A stretch of DNA of 64,000 nucleotides from Liolophura sinensis (lineage: Eukaryota > Mollusca > Polyplacophora > Chitonida > Chitonidae): NCBI RefSeq assembly GCF_032854445.1, contig NC_088295.1, positions 62,293,249 to 62,357,248 of the forward strand, in the 5' to 3' direction. How positions within the stretch are numbered: position 1 is the stretch's first letter; each line of letters opens with the position of its first letter. The translations under genes were made by a program, and so were the position numbers. Under the pieces are notes generated by a model. The model did no database searches. It was not told the DNA's origin and saw only the letters and a list, made by a program, of their open reading frames with translations. Positions 1-10,529 of this stretch are shown piece after piece.

Positions 1-104
1 CAACTTAAGGTCCCAGTTCAACCCGGTTTGGTTATACAGTTCTTAAGTTAATTGGGCATGGGCTAATAATCTAAGATGATAACAAATCCTGTTTGTTACG
101 CGCG

Positions 105-482
105 AACCAGCGAGATATCATCACAAAGACAGAAATGGTTATACTTAACCGGTGGGATAGGCCTCTTGACAGTTTACCTCAGTTAGGAGTTCCAACTGTT
201 CATGTAAGTTCTAAATAAATAGTAGGACATCACACCCCCCTAACCCCACGGCTTATTTATTTATTTATTTATTTGATTGATCTTTTACGCCGTACTCAAG
301 AATATTTCACTTATACAACGGCAGCCAGCATTATGGTAGGAGGAAATCGGGCAGAGCCCGGGGGAAACCCACGACCAACCGCAGGCTGCTGGAAGACCTT
401 CCCACCCCCACGGCTTAAGTAAAGAGGTAAAATAAATGCAGTGATGTTAAATGCAATATATTAGACGTCTAAAATTATTCCA
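105..482 (-). mobile_element. Family B repeat, split by a SINE
   Basis: This is a minus-strand copy of the family B element. It contains the family landmarks TAACCGGTG at 149-157, CAGTTTACCTCAGTTAGG near 171-187 and a CACGGCTTAAG motif that is interrupted, then resumes after the inserted SINE at 406 and runs to a GACGTCTAAAATTATTCC end near 480. The same order of landmarks is seen in copies at 24.7, 30.7 and 50.7 kb. Its sequence is diverged, so it is older than the SINE inside it. I do not recognise the family, and no coding region is present. Confidence 0.75.
256..405 (-). mobile_element. Family A SINE, 5'-truncated, with TSD
   Basis: This minus-strand SINE starts with its tail as (TTTA)n at 256 and continues through the TTTTACGCCGTACTCAAGAA and GGGCAGAGCCCGGGGG body segments. 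It stops at GAAGACCTTCC, so the tRNA-like head is missing. It is flanked by the identical 12-mer CCCCACGGCTTA at 244-255 and 406-417, a target-site duplication that restores the interrupted family B repeat. The 5' truncation, A-rich tail and duplication are together the known signature of LINE-assisted retrotransposition. Confidence 0.85.
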
Positions 483-524
483 AATGTTGCATTCCTGTCA
501 CATTTAATAAACAACAAGATGAAA

Positions 525-625
525 ACAATGATCAGCCACTTAACTGGTGAAATCTGGCTTCTTGTCACTTTATCTCAGTTAGGGGTTTATCCTAACCGTT
601 CATCATAAATGCAAATAGAAGTAGA
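525..625 (-). mobile_element. Family B fragment
   Basis: A partial family B copy: ACTGGTGAAATCTGG followed by CTTGTCACTTTATCTCAG and a GGGGTTTATCC stretch correspond to the central part of the element. Both ends have decayed. It lies 40 bp beyond the first copy in the same orientation. Confidence 0.6.
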
Positions 626-999
626 AAGAAAATGCAACTCGATCAACTTCAGGGATGCTTAGTGCACCAACAAAATGCTGGTTTATGCATTTAGGCATTT
701 AACAGACAAAATTTCCAAAACAACACAAACCGTTAAAAAAACCAATGAAATATATAAAGGGATGTCTAGTATACAAGATTACTGCATAAATAGTAAAATC
801 AAAGCTGCGATTTTCAGTAGCATTCATCGTACAGAAAATGGAATTTTAAATCCCCAGAGGAATTTTGACAAACAACCTCATAGAAACTGTGTGAAAAAGT
901 CACACCCTCAGTGGATAGTATTTTGGCTGTTTAATCCTTTCATCGGGTGGTGGGCTTTGTGTCCAAATGGTTAGACTACTAGCCCAGCACATGAACAAT
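626..999. other. No feature recognised
   Basis: An open stretch of 99 codons on the plus strand (675-974) is present, but it has low-complexity Lys/Asn/Thr-rich composition, no recognisable domain and no splice signals that I could pair. I regard it as chance. Confidence 0.4.
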
Positions 1000-1225
1000 G
1001 AAGCCTCTCATCAATGAAGTCGTTGTGAGTTTAAGTACAGCTGATTATGGCAACCTACGAATAGTCGTGCATTTCCCCCGGCCTCCGACTGGTATACTTC
1101 CAGCATAATGGTTTCCTTCCCGGATGGACGTGGGAAGGTTTTCCAGCAATCCACGGAGGGCACGCTCTTTTTAGTAGGGCGTAAAACATCGATCAGTTAA
1201 ATTCACCAAGTAAACAGTAAATTTC
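1000..1225 (+). mobile_element. Degraded family A SINE
   Basis: The plus-strand remains of a SINE: a tRNA-head remnant (GTCGTTGTGAGTTTAAGT near 1019), then GTCGTGCATTTCCCCCGG, an unusual order of body pieces (TTTCCTTCCCGG, CGTGGGAAGGTTTTCCAGCA) and the tail motif GGCGTAAAACATCGATCA near 1180. The order of the pieces suggests internal rearrangement or two overlapping fragments. Confidence 0.55.
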
Positions 1226-1342
1226 AGACTATTGTTTGTCACATCTTTGTTTTCTTGCTTATCATCAAAACCTGGCAATCCTTTTACAAAGACATTCTAT
1301 TTCTTTAGGGATAATGTGGCCAATGACTTTCTGAATCTATAC

Positions 1343-1652
1343 CACGGCCTGTGCCGATGGCGTTGCATCCTAATACAGAACATTGCATTGAACACATCTG
1401 TTGTAACACGTGTACTTCACATCACGGTCTGTGCCGATGGCATCCCCTCGTAATACAAAATATAGCATTGAACACATTTGTTCTAACACCTATATCGACG
1501 TCACGATCTGTGCCGTTTCATTCCCTCGTAATACAGAATATAGCATTGAACACACCTGTTGTAACACCTATATCTACATCACGTTATGTTATGGCGTTGC
1601 CTCATGTTACACAACATTGCATTGAACACACCTGTTGTAACATCCTTCATAT
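1343..1652 (+). repeat. 79-bp tandem repeat, about four units
   Basis: Four diverged units begin at about 1343, 1423, 1502 and 1580 (spacing 80, 79, 78). Each carries a CACGRTCTGTGCCG-like start, a CGTAATACARAAYAT middle and a CATTGAACACAYCTGTTGTA end. A poorer fifth copy may lie at about 1740-1825. Because the unit length is close to but not exactly a multiple of three, reading frames drift between units. The 131-codon stretch at 1351-1746 is a by-product of this array rather than a gene. Confidence 0.8.
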
Positions 1653-1829
1653 TGACAAAGCAGTAAATAATCTGAATATGTTTGTTTATGAACGTTTTAA
1701 ATTTCATTTCACTCATACCACAAACAAAGGATTGCAGGCGTCATAACGTGGTCAAGGGGGATGGCGTTTGCGTCGTACATTATGTGAATCACATCAACTG
1801 TAACACCGCTTATATCGGTGAGGTGATAC

Positions 1830-2837
1830 GGATTAAAATATGTTTGTTTGTGCAGGCCGAAATTACGTGTGACCTTTCATCAGCTATCAACTGATACGGT
1901 TTACGTGCTGTAGTCTTTTATTTTATATTACATTTCCTTTCACTCATCCCCCAAAACAACTGATCCCTTTTCTCTGTTTTGCCGATATCGCGTAGGGTAT
2001 ATCTCATCACAAAGGCGAAAACCACCACAACGACGGTCGTTTATTGCACAGATTTACATAATATCCCTCATCTTCAGCGTTTGGCATCATAAAAGATAAT
2101 AGTTTGATTCAGATTTGCTCACTGTCCAATTTGGCATCATAAAACATAGTCGTTGCAGCAGAGATGCTTATCGTCCCATCTGATATTATTGAACTATACA
2201 CACTCCAACATTTCACCATGATTCAGAGAAGTTTCAGATTTGCGACGCAAACGGTCGTAGTTCTCAACTATGCAGTTCACATAGGTCGACCCATTGGTTC
2301 ACAGGCTTAAAAGAACCGAAAACGATTAGAAATTTAATTTTGATAAAAATTTTTGAGAAGAGTCATAATTGCAGTTGCTGAAACTTTGTGTTGATTTATG
2401 CCAGTTGGTGTTGAAGGGAAATGGCAGGTTCAAATTTGCTCACACAACGTTTTCTCATTAGGTGAATTATGTTTTTGGATATCACTGTAAAAAGAGGAGA
2501 CAAATTAACTGACAGGAAAATATTCAGTTTTGCCATTTCATTTCCCCACAGTTTATTGTTCCAATACCAGGTATTTATTCAATCACAGCTCGTTATGTTC
2601 TGTACTGTGACGCCACTGTGACAGATATTTCAAAATTAGGAAATTAAATTTTAACGATTTTCTTTGAGAGGAAAATACTATATTTGTTAAAATTTGACAG
2701 TGAATTATTAATACCTGTTTTTCTCTTTTAAACAATTAATGCCCGATGTTCACTTCCTTTAAGAAAACACGTTTTACAGTGCTCTCGCTCAGACAACGAA
2801 AAGGGGCCATCAATATCTGAAAGGGACACTATAGCTA
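1830..2837. other. No gene; weak 50-bp duplication
   Basis: No coding or RNA signal was seen. A TTGGCATCATAAAA motif occurs twice, 50 bp apart (2081 and 2131), with partly matching flanks, which suggests an old two-unit duplication. Confidence 0.4.
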
Positions 2838-3040
2838 ATGATTGGCGTGCTAGCGCAGCACTTTGCCATCGCTGTGAGTTCTCCTGTTATACCTGGGAAG
2901 GTCTGTCAGCAACTTTTGGATGGGCATGGATTTCCCCAGGCTCTGTCTGCTTTCCTCCCACCGTAATGCAGGCTGCCCGCGGATATGTGAATTATTTTTA
3001 AGCACGCCGTAAAAGAGAAATTAATTAAATAAATAAATCA
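2838..3040 (+). mobile_element. Family A SINE, diverged
   Basis: Plus-strand copy: GTGCTAGCGCAGC and ATCGCTGTGAGTTC are remnants of the tRNA-like head, followed by GGGAAGGTCTGTCAGCAAC, CCCCAGGCTCTG, TTTCCTCCCACCGTAATG and a tail (AAAT)n ending near 3040. No clear target-site duplication was found. Confidence 0.7.
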
Positions 3041-3051
3041 ATGTCTGAAAT

Positions 3052-3168
3052 GGGCCTCCTGAAAGGTCAGCGTGACACAGGAGCTTCTCGCCAATACGGT
3101 CGGTGTGAGTTCAAGTCCAATATTTGTACAGTAAGGCTTACGACACCATTGAAATAATAAAAAAAAAT
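3052..3168 (+). mobile_element. SINE head fragment
   Basis: Starts with GGGCCTCCTGAAAGGTCAGC and continues to CGGTGTGAGTTCAAGTCC, matching the tRNA-derived head with its B-box-like element. The body is almost entirely missing before a short A-rich end (AAAAAAAATAAG). It directly follows the SINE at 2838 in the same orientation. Confidence 0.6.
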
Positions 3169-3179
3169 AAGTCAATATC

Positions 3180-4849
3180 TGAATGTAAGCGTTAACTCCA
3201 GAATTTCCAAATAATTAGTGTTTAATCAAGAGTGAATATAAGCGTCATGTCCGACATTCGTATACCATTAGTAGTCCGCAAAGGGAGTTCCAAGTCGGTA
3301 ATCGCAAGATCCATTTCCAAAACAACGTTTAGCACTAGCTCTCAAAGACAAAGGTATGTAAGAAATTATACAAATAGGAAATAAAGCCGGTAACACACAA
3401 GAGAGAAGCAGTCATCAGTTTTCAATTATGCAGACAGTGGATTTTCCAGGCATCAATATCAAAGTTCAAATTCGTAATCCATGAATGAGTTCCAGGTCAA
3501 ATAATGCCGACTGCAGTGTTAACTTGACAAATTACTGTCGCGTGATTGGAAAAATTTGAAGTCTTGTAATGCATGTCTCGACGAATTGTCAGTCATACAA
3601 CACGCCCACTAATACTAATTGCAGCGGTCAAATCTAGAAATCCTAATTCCCCGCAATTATTGCTAGCCAATTCAGATACTGTACACAGCACTTGTCTTTA
3701 GCAACTTATACAACCGACACCTTATGATCAGGGGAGGATAGCTACTCAGACAAAAAGAACATACTAAAATGAAGTATGTGTCAGATTAAATATCATTAAA
3801 AACTGTCCAACAAAACAGTTCGATTTATTTTTTTTAGAATTTTTTCAACCGAGTAAAAATGGTTTTAACACATCAAATTCAACGCGTACTAGATAAAAGA
3901 GCGGTGGAATTCCGTTCTGCCACAAGGAGTCACATTACACGCACTCTAAGGACTCCTTCGTCGTCATATTGTTAAGTACGACGTCAAACCATAAGCACTC
4001 ACTCAGATTCTGCGGTGACCCTGTAGTGAAGCAGAGGGTATCAGAGCCGTCACATCTATATTTTTGGCTCAGAATAGCTCGTTTTAAGGTCCACTCGGCC
4101 AATGTATTCATAAATCTACATGTATTTCCATTTTTATTGCGCTAAATGTAGCAGCCTGTGTGTGTTAAGTGGTAAAAACCGTTATGTAATGTCACTGGTA
4201 CCAACATTGTCAGAATAGGTCACCGTAAAATTCACACTTTCAGATGCATTTCACTGGGTTGAAAAAATTCTACAAAAACAAATCGAAGTATTTTTATGGA
4301 CAGCGTTTAGTGTGGTCTTTCATCTGACCTTTATTTTACGTTAGTGTGTTCTTTGACTTTAGGTTTCTTTTATTTGTGTGCCGTGAACTCACGAAAACGT
4401 TTCTCCAAAATCGTACAGAGAAGAAACCATAGTTGTGGAACAATGATGGCACAATTGACTGATGAAAAAAGTAATCAGCTAATTGACACAAAAAATATTA
4501 TCAAGTTCAGGAAGTTTAAAAAAACCTGCAAAGGATTTCTTTCAGGCACTGGCCGATGAGATGAATAAAAAATGGCAAGGAAAAACCATCCCTTTTTCAC
4601 TGATCCTGATACGAACTTCGATAATTACATTAGTTTACAATCCCCCACACAAAAAATCCTGTGATTTCAAAAAAGAAACCACACGTTAACTTTGCACTTT
4701 AGCCTTTCGTGGAGACAACAGAACATATCTGTTACATACCTGTGATAAAGCTACTACCTAAAATATGGAGATGGTACCTCAGGTTTAACTGCGTCTTAAC
4801 AATTCAATTGTTAGATTGCCCAATAAAATAAATTTGTTGTGCAATGCAA
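3180..4849. other. No feature recognised
   Basis: About 1.7 kb of AT-rich sequence without repeats that I can match elsewhere in the window. Two overlapping short open stretches (4344-4559 and 4483-4689) lack domain features and appear to be chance. Confidence 0.4.
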
Positions 4850-4851
4850 TG

Positions 4852-5115
4852 ATTTATTCATTTATTTATTGATGTATTTATTTATTTGATTGGTGTTTTA
4901 CGCCGTACTTTAGAATATTTCACTTATACGACGACGGTTAGCATTATTGTGCAGGAAAATCGAGTCCCGAGGAAACCCACGACCATCTGCAAGTTGATGG
5001 TAGACCTTCCCAAGTACGACCAGGGGAACCAGCACAAGCTGTACTTCAACTCACTTCAGCTGCACTGGTGTGAGGCTCCTGGGTCACTGCGCTGGAGTGC
5101 TGTAGCCTTTCCAGT
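4852..5115 (-). mobile_element. Family A SINE, near full length
   Basis: A nearly complete minus-strand copy: (TTTA)n tail at the left, TTTTACGCCGTACTTTAGAA, a damaged GC-rich body and a recognisable tRNA-like head on the right (AACTCACTTCAGCTGCACTG, GGCTCCTGGGTCACTGCGCT). The 78-codon reading stretch at 4886-5122 is the SINE read through, not a gene. Confidence 0.75.
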
Positions 5116-5205
5116 GCAATGAAATTTGACAATAAAGTACGTTACTTAATATATACCAGGTTGATCCTTATAGAGGCAGAACGTAGCAATATTTCAAACA
5201 ATGAC

Positions 5206-5690
5206 AGCTTATTAAGTGGTATTTCACAATAGCATAATTTATGAGACCCATTTATAACCAAATTGTCAGACGTCGATGGATATTCCAGAGTGCATATCCC
5301 ATTTGACAGTGATAGATCTAGAAGAAAGCGAGTTACGAATGTCTTCCCAGAAAACACATTGAAGTATGGCTTTTGGCAATCTGATATTTCTGTTTTTGCG
5401 AACCGAGTGGCAAATCTGGAGACTTACAGAGAATGTGATATTAATGGATAATTCACGTAAAACTCCGGTTTATTCTGACTGGTCATTTCCGGAAGGGGGT
5501 TTTCATCAAGATCTGTCAACTTCAATAACACTTTTACCCGCTTCAACCTCAAAAACTCCCCAAGGAATGTAGCTAAGTCAAATCACGTGAGATTATCGGT
5601 GTGGCTAAGTGCGCCGAGGTCCATTCAAAGTCATATCAAGGTCGGAGGATTATGAGTGCCGCAGATATCTGCCTCTGTAGCTTGCAGTTT
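5206..5690 (+). pseudogene. Block D copy 1: decayed coding-like paralog
   Basis: This block resembles the reverse complement of 19262-19790. In the plus-strand frame at about 5263-5390 it encodes RVHIP and the nonapeptide SRRKRVTNV, which is identical in the other copy. A one-base indel near 5375-5390 shifts the similarity into the frame of 5366-5572, where W-x-L-x-E-x-V and VYS motifs correspond to the other copy. Similarity then continues as non-coding sequence to about 5690. Amino-acid level conservation combined with a frameshift points to a relic of a coding sequence. I do not recognise the protein, and a gene fragment or mobile-element remnant are equally possible. Confidence 0.5.
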
Positions 5691-5699
5691 TTAGCTGAA

Positions 5700-6660
5700 A
5701 GGGGGAACTGTTTTGAAAACAACAATTACGCTTTTTTGTGAATGTTAAATAAATTTCGTTTTAAATAAAAGGAAGAACTCAGTTCAATTTATAACGTCGT
5801 TTTCCAACTCTGACAACTATATTTTATTCACATGAGTCTTCAGCGCTAATTAAACCCTTAAACAAAATCGAATGGCGATCGAATGGCAATCGAATGGCGA
5901 AAAATACTAAAATGAGAATACATCATTGAAACGCTGTAGGTAAGTTTTGAAATGAACTTATATTTTTAGAACTTTCCCATGTTCGGCTTTGTCCCAATCA
6001 AATAGCGTCTCATACAGACACTTGGAAGAGAGAAAAAATCTAAACTGTAAAACTGGCACTTTTCTGAGCCACACTGCTTTAACATACCGGCCCGTCTTTG
6101 GCCAACTATCAAACTGTCGTCGCTGCTCTAGTTTTACTGACTCTCTGTATCTTTTATTGTATTGAATCTTTGTGCACATTGCCCTCTGATACTGGTATCA
6201 AGGTATTCTGGAAGTGACTATGAATGCACACTCGTTAATTTCCAGTTAGCCTCAAGCTAACAATTTCACCAATTTATCTAAAAGCAAAGTGAATCAGCCT
6301 GGGCACGTATTTGGAACGACGGGTACCAAAGTTCCTGACTGAAAGGCATCACTATATCGCCTTATGTCACTGAGATGACGAACGGTTCCAGATTTTTAGC
6401 TCAGCCTTTTGTCTGTACAAGAAGATTCATCACTATCAACTTCCATTATTCAAAGAGATCCGTTGACCGCCATTATAACATTACGTCTGAAAATCGGATT
6501 GACGTGTCAGTTTGTGAAGAGAAATGGTTCCATTTGTAGAGGGATGTTTTGTCAGGCGTGGTAGTGAGGGTCGGTTTAGCCTAAGGGTAATATCAGATTA
6601 ATTCTTTCAATCAGTCGCAACTCTTTTAAATGTTTGTATTGAAAGCTGGATGCTTGAAGG
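5700..6660. other. No gene; small ATCGAATGGC repeat
   Basis: No coding signal. At about 5867-5900 an 11-12 bp motif (ATCGAATGGCG) is repeated three times in tandem. Confidence 0.4.
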
Positions 6661-6667
6661 CACCTTT

Positions 6668-6800
6668 TAAAAGAATGAACGAACGTATGAATGAATGGTT
6701 AGGGTTTAACGCCACAAAGGCAGCATTTAAGCCATATCGTGGTGATAGCGCCTTTTATCGTCAATAGGCTCTTTACCTACGTTTCATGTAAGGCAAAATG
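6668..6800. mobile_element. Family E SINE-like fragment
   Basis: A GAATGAACGAACGTATGAAT microsatellite-like run is followed by GGTTTAACGCCAC, GCAGCATTTAAGCCATATCG and TGGTGATAGCG. The same arrangement occurs at 19.05, 49.7 and 61.24 kb. The core resembles the 3' segment of family A read on the minus strand (TTTTACGCCGTACTC...AATATTTCACTTATACGACGG). Confidence 0.55.
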
Positions 6801-7059
6801 TTGGTCTAATCCTGCAAGCATTGAAATGAAATTTGGAAAGAAACGCTTTTTCACAGCTTATCCCAAAACTATCCCAATGTAAACGACCAGTCGAGAAGGT
6901 GGCACGTCAGAGTAAATATCCCCCTGGCACGGCTGCGGCTTTAAGTTAGTGGGTTTTTTTTTCAGATACCTATCGCGGTGCTGTGATTTACTTTGGGCTG
7001 TTTTCAGCTTTGTCCACCCATAAACCTGAGAGCAATCATAGGCATATAAATCAAATAAT

Positions 7060-7390
7060 AATAACATTTTATTTGTCTGTTTATTTCATGTGTAACCCAA
7101 TACACTAGGGACGTTTTCACTAATACAATGGCGGTCGTGGGTGCGGGAAAACGGACTAGCCGAGATAAATCACCTTGGCAAGTTACTGACAAACTTTCTA
7201 CCAACTTTCTGACAAACTTTCTATTTGGGCTGAAGACAACTAAAGATATAAGAGTCGTTGATGGCGACCTTTCACCCAGTCCCCACGAAAATTGAGAGTG
7301 TGGGAATCCACAAATTTCCTGTTTCAAGACCGGAATTGAACCCACACTTTGTGTGCCATATCGATCGAAAGAGCGACTGAAGGAACCAAC
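7060..7390 (-). mobile_element. Diverged SINE with different tRNA-like head
   Basis: On the minus strand a B-box-like GGGTTCAATTCCGG sits at about 7330-7343, and the distal end near 7075-7135 has a degenerate (TTTGTCTG) tail and an ACTAATACAATGGCGGTCG body motif resembling family A and F. Inside, CTGACAAACTTTCT occurs twice at about 7185-7222. It is probably an old SINE; the 113-codon minus-strand stretch here is its read-through. Confidence 0.4.
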
Positions 7391-7846
7391 TGGCCACTAC
7401 TCGTTGTCATACGTATGCATATAGCTTTTTTATATTTGTGGGAATTCTTTTTTTTTGTCAATTTCTTGAGCAGCGAACAACTTTTTTGATTTTAATAGGA
7501 ATTCTACTTTTTAACTTCTAAACACCCATGGGAATATATCGCCATCAAATCTAAAAACAAAATTGCGATAAAGAAACAAATCTTTCGTGATACGTGTCTA
7601 ATAGGTCGACTGGCTGACATTCTGGGGACATTCTAGGACAGATTAAATCAACAAATAATTTATACTGACAGATTTAGAACTTTTTATAGGACTGAAGTCA
7701 GTTAGGCCACATTGGTTGTTCTCTGATAGTACTTTTTGATCTCAAACCAAGAAACCTGATTGATCGCTGTTTTACGTCCTATTCAAACATTATTACATGG
7801 ATTATAGGTGGAGAGAAGTGAGCAGAGCTCCAGGGAGAGTACTAGA

Positions 7847-7945
7847 TTTATTTATTTGATTGATGTTTTACGCCGTACACAAGAATACTTATACAACGGC
7901 GACCAGCATTATTCCGAGAGGAAACCGGGGAATCTAGGCGTCGAG
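7847..7945 (-). mobile_element. Family A SINE, 5'-truncated
   Basis: Tail TTTATTTATTTGATTGATG, then TTTTACGCCGTACACAAGAA and CGGCGACCAGCATTATTCC, ending within the body at about 7945. A second tail-like scrap (GATTGATCGCTGTTTTACG) lies just upstream at 7758. Confidence 0.7.
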
Positions 7946-7999
7946 ACAAACTGTTGTGTACCTATATCGTTAATCACAATGGACATTCCAGGTAAAGAA

Positions 8000-10100
8000 T
8001 CACAAGCTCTTGCAGGTTATCACTGATGACGGAAAGACGCAGGAAATGTTCAAGGTGAACGAATTAAATCAGTAAAAGTGGTGAATCATTGTATGTCATC
8101 AATGAAAATATGTATCTCAGTTGCACTTCGACTGCAACTGTTTATATGTAAAGTGTTATATAAAAGAGTTATGACTTTTGATGTAACTGTTACAGTAAAA
8201 TTACGTCTGAAAAAATACACTTAGTAGCCTTTGGAGAGGCTATATGTTTGCGGCTGATGTACGAATGTCTTTCCGACGTTTAGAATCCTAACTTGTTCCT
8301 GTGCATTCTCTTCACCAGTTTCTATTACCATGCTGGCGCAGCCTTCAATTCCCACTCTCGTAACATCTGAAAGTTGTCAAAATCAATGTCACTACAAAAA
8401 ATAAACATTGCAAGCACATGGCCTAATTAGATTTCTACAACCAAAACCTAAACGGCACATGTCGTACGTTTTTTTTACGAAGAAAGAATTTACGTCGGTG
8501 CATATTACAGTTATGTACTGTTTTCGCCGTTAATGTGCCATTTGCCCCAAAAATGTTATATAATGCTTACAAAACCCCTGATGTCAAAAAGCTTACTTAT
8601 GTAATGTATAACTGAATTATATGCACTCAGCTGCAGATCACGTTTTTCATTATTACCTTTTTTAAATATTTCCGTAAATTTCTGAAGATACTGTGTGTCG
8701 GCGAAGGTGCGGATGGTTAAATGTCTTTCCAAATTTTCTGCAGCATTTTAACACTCCTGCTTACAATTCCGTGACAAGATTTTTTTCTTATATATGCAGT
8801 GTCTTTTCACAATCCATTTTCTTTAGTTTTACAGTATAACGACCAAGGCACATATATCACCCTGATGTTCAAACGTCGTTTGTTTAGATTATAGTTCCTG
8901 ACAACACGCATAAATGCTAGAACTGAAGATATAAGTTGAGAAATAACGTATTTTTTTCAATATCTTGGTCTGTTACTCTCTTTTTATAAACAAAAATTCC
9001 GTCGTATCAAAGATGGAATTTTAATATAAACCGGATGCTTTTGCTTCGGTCCGAAGTGCCACGAGCCGCTGAAATAAAAACTATACCTTGAACATTCCAA
9101 CACCATAACGTTTACCAATTTTTGTCAAATTATTAGATAATTCTTTTCCAGACAAAACAATTATGCTTTGACAGCTGTATCTGTATAAACACAATTATCT
9201 CCCTTCGCCCATAATTAGAGCCGTGTATCAATAATTGCAGCTGTCAGTCACCAGGCGGCACTATAGTCTACGCGTTATATGAGATTCCCATTCATTCAGT
9301 GAACTCTTGTATTACCTGTGTATACTATGGATAGAGCTTGCACTACGAACACAAACATCTGGCTAAATCTACAAACGCGTATAGTCATCCTGGTAGTCGA
9401 AACAAACTTTAATCTGTATGATATCATTCTACATTTTCCGCATAGAAGGACAAAACAAATGCATCAGTTGACGCTTTACTGGGGAAACTTTGTTAATGTG
9501 TAAAAGACCAAATACACTGCTGGAGAGACACACGGATATGAGCAGGCGACAAAAGCTTTTCTGACCGTCTTAGTGTGCAAGGGAGAGCTGAACACAGCTC
9601 AGTAATATGCACGACTCTAACCACGAAGTACACGAGGTATACAATTTCAATACCAATCTTGGGCAGGAAATGCTTAGATTTCCTGCTACGATTTTTGTGG
9701 GGTTTAAGAGATGAGAATTGGTCTTATGTTTGTTACAGAGCAGTCTACCAACATGGCGTTGGAGGCTTCGTCAGTAACCTGTGGGTCATTTACCACTGAC
9801 ACCAAATTTCTGTCCTCTTCAAAGACAACTTGATTCTCCTGAATGTAGTGTGCCATCTGTAGGTCACATGGTTGAAAGTTAGTCAGTTACCTTCGTTAAC
9901 CAATACGACGTTAAATGACACTAAACTAAGTAAAAAAAATAAATAACTATACTTGTTATATTGCGTCTATCCTCCCAGACTTAATTAAGCGCCTTAAGCA
10001 TCAATGGTATAAATAAATAAATTGTAAATGTGTATCACACTCACAAAGTCGTAGATAAACTTTAGGATTCGAAAGTAGCAACAAGATAAAAACTGTCAAC
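8000..10100. other. No feature recognised
   Basis: About 2 kb without recognisable genes or RNA. A short GTTAACCAATACGACGTTAAA followed by an A-rich tail at 9890-9950 could be the 3' end of an old SINE. Confidence 0.35.
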
Positions 10101-10104
10101 ATAC

Positions 10105-10520
10105 TGGAAGCCGGTCGTTGCCGGAAGGTTAAGGCGTTTGCTTCTTATTTACTAGGTCGCACAAGATGTCCGTCAGTACCATTATTGGGCAGGCGATATT
10201 TATTAATGTTTATATTTTATGAGTCGACCTCCGTGAAAAAAGACTTATTTAACCATTAGGCTCATATCGAATTTTTAAGTAAAGATTATCTATCTAGTAT
10301 CCATCCATAAGATATACCTATAAGATTACGTTGTTTTAATTGAGCTCTCTGGTGTGGTCTTAGATGAATTTTGCCTGAAACCACTGCCCTTCCACTAGAA
10401 TGACATGTCGCACGTCATAAAAGTTCGCCAAGGACATCTTGCCAAATGTCCGGTGGTTTGTTCACATCACTCCGGTTTCCTCCACCCGTAACATATACTG
10501 GCCGTCATATAGTATAAATG
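10105..10520 (+). mobile_element. Possible old family F SINE pieces
   Basis: CCGGTCGTTGCCGGAAGGTTAAGGCG near 10110 is tRNA-like in layout (only loosely A-box like). At 10480-10515 CACTCCGGTTTCCTCCACCC and TACTGGCCGTCATA match the 3' body shared by family F SINEs. The two pieces may be unrelated. Confidence 0.3.
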
Positions 10521-10529
10521 AAAACTTCT

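Noticed and set aside
1351-1746. 131-codon open stretch with repeated His-Cys-Ile-Glu-His
   Set aside because: It is produced by the 79-bp tandem array, and unit length changes are not frame-preserving.
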